Shown one piece after another: positions 8,096 to 14,884 of a stretch of DNA of 64,000 nt (position 1 is the stretch's first letter; each line of letters opens with the position of its first letter). This DNA is from JACMLD01 sp044223995. GTDB taxonomy: Bacteria; Bacteroidota; Bacteroidia; Chitinophagales; Chitinophagaceae. The stretch spans positions 496,001 to 560,000 of the forward strand of contig JBGALE010000003.1 of NCBI GenBank assembly GCA_044223995.1, written 5' to 3'. The position numbers and the translations under genes are program-made. Below the pieces are notes generated by a model, which did not search any database, was not told the origin of the DNA, and worked only from the letters and a program-made list of their open reading frames with translations.

Positions 8096-8818
8096 ATGAA
8101 AAGAATTATCGGCATCTCCATATTGCTCAATGTATTCATGGTAAACAGCCATGCCCAATCGACGCTTTCAATCGGATACAATCGCATTTCCGAAGGAACA
8201 ACCTCCGTGTACCAGTTAACCACAGACGGAAAAATATCTGTATGGGATTTTATATCAACCAATTCCCAGGACATGATTGGTCTGTCTTCAAAAGGTGAGA
8301 TTTTTTTTAAGTCTTTTAAGGACAGTACCATCTATTACGACGACAATATTTTTTCCAAAGTATTCCAGGTAAAAGACAGCATTTACCTGTTTGACTGGCA
8401 GTTAACAGGCGTTACCAAATCTATTCTCGGGTACAACTGCCAGGAAGCTACTACCCATTTTCGCGGAAGGATTTACAGCGCTTATTTTACCACAGCCCTG
8501 CCATACGCTGACGGGCCCTGGAAATTTGGCGCCCTGCCCGGGCTGATCCTCGAAGTGCAATCAACTGATGCTGCTTTTCACTATGTCGCTACCAGCATTG
8601 AAAAAAGCGATATGCCTGTAAAAATTCCTGCTGTCAAACATGCCAATTACATTACTTGGGCTGCCTATTGCAAAAAATTCATTACTGCCTTTGATAACTA
8701 CATCAAACAAATTCAAACAACACAAGAAAACAGTGTATCGGGCACTGTCACCATAAAAGTCACCATGGAGGAAATCATTTATCCCAAAATACAAACCGGG
8801 AATGGACATAGCTTTTAA
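8096..8818 (+). CDS. GLPGLI family protein
   Basis: The 240-residue exported protein has a signal peptide (to about residue 20, HAQ) and the diagnostic motif GPWKFGALPGLILEV at residues 140-154, which defines the GLPGLI family of Bacteroidota. The first half shows repeated beta-strands, and YNCQEATTHFRGR precedes the motif as in other members. GLPGLI genes are often found beside large CarboxypepD_reg-like/TonB-receptor-like barrel proteins, and that is the case here: the next gene overlaps this one by 17 nt, which indicates translational coupling. The biochemical role of the family is not established. Confidence 0.92.
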   Translation: MKRIIGISILLNVFMVNSHAQSTLSIGYNRISEGTTSVYQLTTDGKISVWDFISTNSQDMIGLSSKGEIFFKSFKDSTIYYDDNIFSKVFQVKDSIYLFDWQLTGVTKSILGYNCQEATTHFRGRIYSAYFTTALPYADGPWKFGALPGLILEVQSTDAAFHYVATSIEKSDMPVKIPAVKHANYITWAAYCKKFITAFDNYIKQIQTTQENSVSGTVTIKVTMEEIIYPKIQTGNGHSF

Positions 8819-11483
8819 TAAAGTTTACTGCCGGTTCCCGATCCTTTTCTTTTGTGTTATTGCCAATTGTTCCATGGCGCAAACCATCAGCGGAGAAATC
8901 AGGGATACCGCAGGGCATCCTATTCTGTCGGCTACCCTCCTGCTGAAAGACTCCATTCATTCCACATTTATCAAAGAATTTGGGTTTGCAAGTAATGGCA
9001 AATACCTGCTGGCTGTAAAAAAATCGTACCGGCAATTGACAGTTGAAATAAATGCACCGGGATATCAGCCGGGCTATTATACCATCCACGCATTTGAACC
9101 CGGCAAAACGTATACACACAATTTTTACCTAGCGCGGGATACCATCCCTATTTCACTGCAGGAAGTAATCGTTACCGCAAAAAAGAAACCTTTTCAAATA
9201 AAGGGCGATACGGTTACCTACAATGTTTCCGCCTACAGGAACGGCACTGAAAGAAAGATACAGGATGTCATTAAAAAACTCCCCGGTATAGAAGTAAATG
9301 AAAAGACAGGCGAGATAAAATACAAGGGAAGATCAGTGGAAACCGTAAAACTCGATGGGGAAGATTTGTTTTCTTCCAATTATTCGGTAGCCACCAAAAA
9401 CATCAATGCCGATATGATAGAGCAGGTACAGGCCATCGAACATTATTCAAACAATCCCCTGTTAAAAGGCATTGAAGACGGTGACAAGGTTGCCCTGAAC
9501 CTGGTGGTAAAAAATAAAAAAGCCGATTATTCGGGTAGTGCCGACCTGGGCACCGGAGTACTCGGTGAAAAAGAGGCAGTAGATGCTTCCGCCAATGTGC
9601 TGGGCATATCGGCAAAATATAAATCCTTCGCCACAGCATCGTACAACAATATAAGTGTTAATAATACGCCGTTTGATTATTTCTCCTATACGCCCACAGC
9701 AGAACAGGTAAACGATGCTGCCCTGCTCGCAAAAAGATACATGCCTGATACTTATTTTGACAATAGCGCCGCCCCCGAACGAAGCAATATCACTGCTACC
9801 CTGTTTAGCAGTTACAATGCGGTATTCAAAGTGGGCAAAAAACTCAGCCTGAAAACCAATGTCTATTATCAAAAAGGCGACATACAGTCCAGCCAGTCCG
9901 GCAGAACTGTAAATAATATTAATGGTCTTTCATTTACCACTTCTGATGTATATACAATACATAAAAAACCTGCACTGTACCGGGGAGATATAGAAGCTAC
10001 CTGGAACACCACACCATCATCGCTGTTGCAATATTCGGCCACGCATAAAATAGAAAACATCCGCACACCAACAGGCGTTCTTCAGAACGACAGTATCTAT
10101 TATACAACTGAATTGACTACTAAGGATGTATTTACCAAACAAACTATTACTTATACAAAAAAAATAAGCGGGAAAAAAGCAATACAGTTAATTGCAAAAC
10201 ATTCGGTAAACGATATACCACAGGATTACCAGTTTACACCAGCCATATTTGAGCCATCTACGTACGTATCAAACAATCAGCAGAGCCGGTATAAAAAAAG
10301 CAATACCAGTATACAATCCGCTGTCTTGGGCAGCGCTGAAAAAAGTAAATATGCTATCACCATGGGGGCCGGTGATCAAAAAATAATATTCAATTCACAG
10401 TTGACGGGAAATTCAAATAATATACCTATTGGAGGATTTGCCAACAACAATAGCTATCACGAGGTAAAAAGTTTTGCAAATGGATTTTACCAGTTTACAA
10501 TCAAACATATTAAATGGAAGCCTGCCGTAAGCATCACTTATGTACACCAGTCCTTATCCGGCAACCAGGCTGTCAACAACCAAAAAAACGAAAAGATCCT
10601 GCTGGAACCCTCCCTTTCCGTGGCTTGTAAACTCAGCAATTTTTCGGGCATCCTCATCAACGCTGGGCTGCAGCAGCATCCATTTTCAGAGGAATATTAT
10701 GCTACAAACCCTGTCTATATTTCCAGCAGGGTTATTCAGTCTAATCAAGTGGATTTGACCATCCAGCAATCAAAAACAATAACCCTGTTCTATGTACTTA
10801 GCAATTTATACAAGCAGCTACAGGTAAATTTTGGTAGCACTTATTCAGAAAACAGGGGAAACTATTTTCCCAGGATAACCGTGCAGCAAAACACCACTGC
10901 ATTAGTTTACTTCTTTCTTCCCGAATCAAACAAGTTGCTGTCAGTAAATAGTATGATAGAAAAATACATCCCTTTTTTACAGGGAACTTTCAGGTTAAAA
11001 AGCGACTATGCGCGCCAATGGTATAAAAACATCGTCAACAATTCTTCTCTTAGGAACAATATATCACAAACGTTTTCAAACGAATTATTTTTCAGAACGG
11101 CATTTGACGGTAAAATCAATATTGAGAATACAGTTATAGTCAGAAGTATAAAGAGTGAATCAGGCGAAGGAGTAATATTTAAGCAGTCATCACTAATGAA
11201 TAAATACCAGGTGATAACAAAACCATTTAAAAGGTTTTTCGTATTACTATCTGCAGATTATTATTTGCCGGATATATCGGGAAAAAAACAACACTATATA
11301 TTCTTTGATGCAGATATCGATTACCAAACAAAAAATAAACTGTACGGCTTTCGGTTCAGGGCAGGGAATATCAGTAATAACAAAGTCCTTACTGCATTTT
11401 CCGTCAGTGATTATTCAACCACCAGCTTTCAAACCAATCTGCTGCCCCGGCATTTTGAAGTAAGTGTATCCCGGAGTTTTTAA
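8802..11483 (+). CDS. Outer-membrane beta-barrel protein with CarboxypepD_reg-like and plug domains
   Basis: The 893-residue protein starts with a signal peptide (ending near MAQ, residue 27), then a carboxypeptidase-regulatory-like beta-sandwich (TISGEIRDTAGHPILSATLLL) to about residue 110. A plug-like region follows (QEVIVTAKKKPFQIKGDTV, DVIKKLPGIEVNEKTGEI) and then a long barrel ending in FEVSVSRSF with a C-terminal Phe. This matches TonB-receptor-like OMP_b-brl_3 proteins. It overlaps the GLPGLI gene by 17 nt (8802-8818). A role in moving or anchoring the upstream secreted peptide is conceivable but unproven. The ATG at 8802 gives the best signal peptide. Confidence 0.88.
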   Translation: MDIAFNKVYCRFPILFFCVIANCSMAQTISGEIRDTAGHPILSATLLLKDSIHSTFIKEFGFASNGKYLLAVKKSYRQLTVEINAPGYQPGYYTIHAFEPGKTYTHNFYLARDTIPISLQEVIVTAKKKPFQIKGDTVTYNVSAYRNGTERKIQDVIKKLPGIEVNEKTGEIKYKGRSVETVKLDGEDLFSSNYSVATKNINADMIEQVQAIEHYSNNPLLKGIEDGDKVALNLVVKNKKADYSGSADLGTGVLGEKEAVDASANVLGISAKYKSFATASYNNISVNNTPFDYFSYTPTAEQVNDAALLAKRYMPDTYFDNSAAPERSNITATLFSSYNAVFKVGKKLSLKTNVYYQKGDIQSSQSGRTVNNINGLSFTTSDVYTIHKKPALYRGDIEATWNTTPSSLLQYSATHKIENIRTPTGVLQNDSIYYTTELTTKDVFTKQTITYTKKISGKKAIQLIAKHSVNDIPQDYQFTPAIFEPSTYVSNNQQSRYKKSNTSIQSAVLGSAEKSKYAITMGAGDQKIIFNSQLTGNSNNIPIGGFANNNSYHEVKSFANGFYQFTIKHIKWKPAVSITYVHQSLSGNQAVNNQKNEKILLEPSLSVACKLSNFSGILINAGLQQHPFSEEYYATNPVYISSRVIQSNQVDLTIQQSKTITLFYVLSNLYKQLQVNFGSTYSENRGNYFPRITVQQNTTALVYFFLPESNKLLSVNSMIEKYIPFLQGTFRLKSDYARQWYKNIVNNSSLRNNISQTFSNELFFRTAFDGKINIENTVIVRSIKSESGEGVIFKQSSLMNKYQVITKPFKRFFVLLSADYYLPDISGKKQHYIFFDADIDYQTKNKLYGFRFRAGNISNNKVLTAFSVSDYSTTSFQTNLLPRHFEVSVSRSF

Positions 11484-11632
11484 TACATTGCTACCCTGAA
11501 TAATCGCGACAGGGCTAATAAATGTTAAGCAATGTCCTTTATTCCGAGACAACAGCCAGGGCTTGTCGTATTCTCCCCCTGCAGCATCCGTTTTTGCCAT
11601 CTTAGAAATTTGTAATCTCATTTTTTGAACTT

Positions 11633-11968
11633 GTGATCAGCCTTCAGAAGGCAGTGATCAGGCTTCAGGAAGTTGTGATCAGCCTTCAGGAACCAGTGAT
11701 CAGGCATCAGGAGGTTGTGATCAGGCGTCAGGAAGTTGTGATCAGCCTTCAGGAACCAGTGATCAGGCGTCAGGAGGTTGTGATCGAGCGTCTGGAGGTT
11801 GTGATCGAGCGTCTGGAAGTTGTGATCAGGCGTCTGGAGGTTGTGATCGAGCGTCTGGAGGTTGTGATCGGGTGACTGGAGGTTGTGATCAGGCGTCAAG
11901 AGGTTGTGATCGGGTGACTGGAGGTTGTGATCGAGCGTCTGGAAGTCGTGAATCGCCTTGCAGGGGTT
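11633..11968. repeat. 21-bp tandem repeat (minisatellite), 15 full units plus a decayed one
   Basis: Fifteen consecutive 21-bp units begin with GTGATC at 11633, 11654, 11675 and so on to 11927; a sixteenth (from 11948) has decayed. Each unit starts GTGATC(A/G) and most end GGA(A/G)GTT, with two variants ending GGAACCA at 11675 and 11738. Later units carry GAGCGTCTGG or GGGTGACTGG instead of AGGCGTCAGG. Because 21 is a multiple of three, several frames stay open and give heptad-like pseudo-proteins (VVIERLE, DHNLQTP); I do not think these are coding. The array lies between two convergent genes. Confidence 0.95.
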
Positions 11969-12058
11969 TATTTGGACATGCCAGGGGTCTTAGTCGCCGC
12001 TATGTCTTACGAAGGAGACGTTGCGAATGCAGAATTATCGTGGTTCCTCGTTGGTGAG

Positions 12059-12078
12059 ATGCCCGCTTTCGCGGGCAT
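12059..12078. repeat. REP-like hairpin near the end of the SpmA/B-like gene
   Basis: ATGCCCGC (12059-12066) pairs perfectly with GCGGGCAT (12071-12078) around TTTC. Read on the minus strand, it is part of CGTCATGCCCGCGAAAGC, which is 15/18 identical to a half-element at 6789-6806. No T-tract follows on either strand, so it looks more like a dispersed REP-type element than a classic terminator, although it lies 22 nt after the stop of the minus-strand gene at 12100. Confidence 0.6.
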
Positions 12079-12099
12079 GACGTGTTCTTATTTAATTAC

Positions 12100-13599
12100 C
12101 TATGCCACATTGCCAAAAAACAGGTAACACAGAACAATTGAAGTAACAATGCCTACCAGGTCGGCGAGCAGCATACAACCAATGGAATAACGCGTATTCT
12201 TTACCGATATCGCACCAAAATATACCGCCATCACATAAAATGTCGTATCAGATGATCCCTGCAGAATACAGGATAATCTTCCTGCAAACGAATCGGGCGT
12301 ATAAGTCCGCATGGTATCAATCATCATTCCCCGCGCACCACTACCGCTCAATGGCTTGATAATAGCCGTAGGCAACCCATCCACAAACCTGGTATCGGCG
12401 CCTATGGAAGCAAACAAATGTTTCATGCCATTGATGATGACATCAAATGTGCCGCTGGTACGCAGCATACTAATGGCTATCAGCATACCCACCAGGTAAG
12501 GAATAATGCGAATGGCCGTATCAAATCCCCCCTTCGCTCCTTCCACGAATGCATCAAAAAGGTTTATCTTTTTATACAAACCCCCAAGTACAATCAATAA
12601 AAATATAAGCAGTATCAGTCCATTGCTCAGTATACCCGAAAATGATTGCAGCGAAGCAGCAGTTAATGTTTTCAGGTAAATGACCAGTAAAACAATAATG
12701 GCCGATATGCTAAGCACCCATAATAATATTGTCGGTTGAAATACATTGATGCGTTGTTTATACGATACAATAAACATCGCCGCCATCGTGGCAGCAAAGG
12801 TGGCAATCATGCAGGGTACAAAAATATCGGTGGGGTTGGCTGCTTTCAGGGAAGCCCTTGCAGCAATAATGGTAACAGGTATCAACGTAAGTCCCGATGC
12901 GTGCAGGCACATAAACATGATCTGTGCATTGGAAGCCGTATCTTTTTTAGGGTTCAGTTCCTGCAAACTTTCCATGGCTTTTAATCCAAATGGTGTTGCT
13001 GCATTGTCCAAGTTGAGCAGGTTGGCACTAAAATTCATCATCATATGCCCTACGGCAGGATGACCTTTAGGAATGTCCGGGAAAATTTTTGAAAAGAATG
13101 GATAGATCAACCGTGACATCAGCCGTACACCGCCTGCCTGTTCGGCAATGGTGAGGAATCCCATAAACAATGCCATTACACCTATCAGTTTAAAACAAAT
13201 ATCAAGCACAGCCGATATACTCGTTTGTATAATGCCATCCACCGGTTTTTGAAAACGGTTTACCAGTTCACCATAAGTATATACTTTCAGCGAAGTATAT
13301 TTTGCTGTCAGCAGTTTCACTGAATCAGCACCCATATTGTCTGTAATAAGCAGGCTGGCATCTTCAGGTTTGTCTTTTTTCTTATAGGAAAATACCTCCG
13401 CTTTTTTGGCAAAACTGTCAATGCTGTTTATCCCTGTCGCAGCCGGGCTGCCGATGGCATAATAATTAAATACATCGTCAGATTTGCCGGTGACCATCCT
13501 GCTGAAAATATCGTCCTGTCCTTTTACAAACAGGCATTTATACCCTGCTACCAGTAAAGCGATGATGATAAATGCCGACCATATCCTGCTAAGCGCCAT
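12100..13599 (-). CDS. SpmA/SpmB-like nucleoside recognition (Gate) domain membrane protein
   Basis: The 499-residue inner-membrane protein looks like a fusion of the two Gate-domain proteins SpmA and SpmB. The first half contains GFLTIAEQAGGVRLMSRLIYPFF and NLLNLDNAATPFGLKAMESL, as in SpmA; the second half contains LVGMLIAISMLRTSGTFD and IIKPLSGSGARGMMIDTMRT, as in SpmB. About ten transmembrane helices are apparent. The first 130 residues include one helix and a soluble region, probably outside the cytoplasm. The fused form is common in non-sporulating Bacteroidota, where it is presumed to be a transporter of unknown substrate. Its promoter region is shared with divergent ychF. Confidence 0.88.
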   Translation of the reverse strand: MALSRIWSAFIIIALLVAGYKCLFVKGQDDIFSRMVTGKSDDVFNYYAIGSPAATGINSIDSFAKKAEVFSYKKKDKPEDASLLITDNMGADSVKLLTAKYTSLKVYTYGELVNRFQKPVDGIIQTSISAVLDICFKLIGVMALFMGFLTIAEQAGGVRLMSRLIYPFFSKIFPDIPKGHPAVGHMMMNFSANLLNLDNAATPFGLKAMESLQELNPKKDTASNAQIMFMCLHASGLTLIPVTIIAARASLKAANPTDIFVPCMIATFAATMAAMFIVSYKQRINVFQPTILLWVLSISAIIVLLVIYLKTLTAASLQSFSGILSNGLILLIFLLIVLGGLYKKINLFDAFVEGAKGGFDTAIRIIPYLVGMLIAISMLRTSGTFDVIINGMKHLFASIGADTRFVDGLPTAIIKPLSGSGARGMMIDTMRTYTPDSFAGRLSCILQGSSDTTFYVMAVYFGAISVKNTRYSIGCMLLADLVGIVTSIVLCYLFFGNVA

Positions 13600-13635
13600 A
13601 GTATTAACTTTCTGCTTTGAAGGTAATAGATTCAG

Positions 13636-13671
13636 TTGACATACATCTCTTCCTGCAAACCCCTATCTTTG
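13636..13671 (+). promoter_or_regulatory. Candidate promoter of ychF
   Basis: A TATCTTTG element (13664-13671) fits the Bacteroidota -7 consensus TAnnTTTG and lies 20 nt before the chosen start codon. A TTG at 13636-13638 is a possible -33 element, but its 25-nt spacing is longer than usual, so only the -7 part is convincing. Confidence 0.5.
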
Positions 13672-13691
13672 CGCCTCGAAAAAACAGCATT

Positions 13692-14792
13692 ATGGCTTTG
13701 CAAGCAGGGATTGTAGGATTACCAAACGTAGGAAAATCAACTTTATTCAATGCGGTCAGCAACAGCGCCAAGGCACAGGCCAGCAATTACCGCTTCTGTA
13801 CCATCGAACCCAATGTAGGATTGGTAGACGTACCCGATGACCGGCTGAACAAACTGGCGGAACTGGTAAAACCCAACCGCATTGTTCCCACGCAAATTGA
13901 AATTGTCGACATCGCCGGCCTCGTACGCGGTGCCAGCAAAGGTGAAGGACTGGGCAATAAATTTCTGGCCAATATACGCGAAGTAGATGCCATCGTGCAT
14001 GTAATCCGTTGTTTTGAAGATGAAAACATCCTGCGAGATGAAGGGCCCATCAACCCCGTGGCCGATAAGGAAATCATCGATACCGAATTGCAGTTAAAGG
14101 ATCTCGACAGCGTGGAAAGAAAAGTGCAGCGTACAGAAAAACTCGCCAAGACAGGCGATGCCAAATTAAAAGCAGAGTTTGAAGTATTGAAACGCTGCCA
14201 GTCGCACCTGGAACAGGGCAAAAGCATTCGTTCACTCAAACTGGATAAAGACGAAAGAACTGCAATAGCTGATTTATTCCTGCTCACGGAAAAACCAGTG
14301 CTGTATGTGGCCAATGTAGATGAGCCATCCATGCATACCGGCAATAAATTTTCAGAAGCACTGAAAGCAGCCATTGCCGGCGAAGATGCACAGGTAATCG
14401 TAATGAACAACAGCATTGAAGCACAGATAGCAGAAATGGACAATGAAGATGACAGGCAGTTATTTATGGAAGAATATAAAATGAAAGAACCTGCACTGAA
14501 TAAACTGATCCGCTCGGCATACAAATTACTCAATCTCTTTACCTATTTCACAGCGGGCGTACAGGAAGTACGTGCATGGACCATTCACGAAGGATGGAAA
14601 GCGCCGCAGGCCGCCAGTGTTATCCATACAGATTTTGAAAAAGGATTTATCAAAGCAGAGGTAATTGCCTACAACGATTTTATCCAGTATGGTTCTGAAG
14701 CTGCCTGCCGCGAAGCCGGTAAACTTCGTATTGAAGGAAAGGATTACGTGGTGAAAGACGGCGACGTGATGCACTTCCGTTTTAATGTATAA
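13692..14792 (+). CDS. ychF: Redox-regulated ATPase YchF (Obg-family P-loop NTPase)
   Basis: The product starts MALQAGIVGLPNVGKSTLFN and has 366 residues, the standard YchF length. The Walker A (GLPNVGKST) is followed by a DIAGLVRGAS G3 motif, and the G4 position reads NVDE rather than NKxD, the hallmark of YchF preferring ATP over GTP. A coiled-coil arm and a C-terminal TGS-like domain (TFFTAGVQEVRAWTIHEG onward) complete the protein. YchF binds ribosomes and is linked to stress responses. The frame extends 25 codons upstream, but the ATG at 13692 matches the family start. Confidence 0.97.
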   Translation: MALQAGIVGLPNVGKSTLFNAVSNSAKAQASNYRFCTIEPNVGLVDVPDDRLNKLAELVKPNRIVPTQIEIVDIAGLVRGASKGEGLGNKFLANIREVDAIVHVIRCFEDENILRDEGPINPVADKEIIDTELQLKDLDSVERKVQRTEKLAKTGDAKLKAEFEVLKRCQSHLEQGKSIRSLKLDKDERTAIADLFLLTEKPVLYVANVDEPSMHTGNKFSEALKAAIAGEDAQVIVMNNSIEAQIAEMDNEDDRQLFMEEYKMKEPALNKLIRSAYKLLNLFTYFTAGVQEVRAWTIHEGWKAPQAASVIHTDFEKGFIKAEVIAYNDFIQYGSEAACREAGKLRIEGKDYVVKDGDVMHFRFNV

Positions 14793-14838
14793 CAACGTCC
14801 GTTTTTTTAATTAACAATAACAGCTATACAATAAAGAA

Positions 14839-14855
14839 GCCCCGCAACGCGGGGC
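14839..14855. terminator. Bidirectional terminator between ychF and the TonB receptor gene
   Basis: GCCCCGC (14839-14845) pairs with GCGGGGC (14849-14855) around a 3-nt loop. On the minus strand the stem is followed by TTCTTTATT, and on the plus strand by a weaker CTCTTCTATTT. It serves the converging ends of ychF (14792) and the receptor gene (14885). Confidence 0.8.
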
Positions 14856-14884
14856 CTCTTCTATTTATGGACGGACAGTTGTTT

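Noticed and set aside
11618..12057. Open frames over the 21-bp repeat, including a 93-codon minus-strand ORF with a DHNLQTP repeat and plus-strand VVIERLE heptads
   Set aside because: They are explained by a repeat unit that is a multiple of three; several frames stay open at once and none has an upstream signal or family match.
13787..14533. Long minus-strand frame (248 codons) opposite ychF
   Set aside because: It is a shadow of ychF: Ser/Leu-rich low-complexity translation with no family features, while the plus strand has full YchF motifs.
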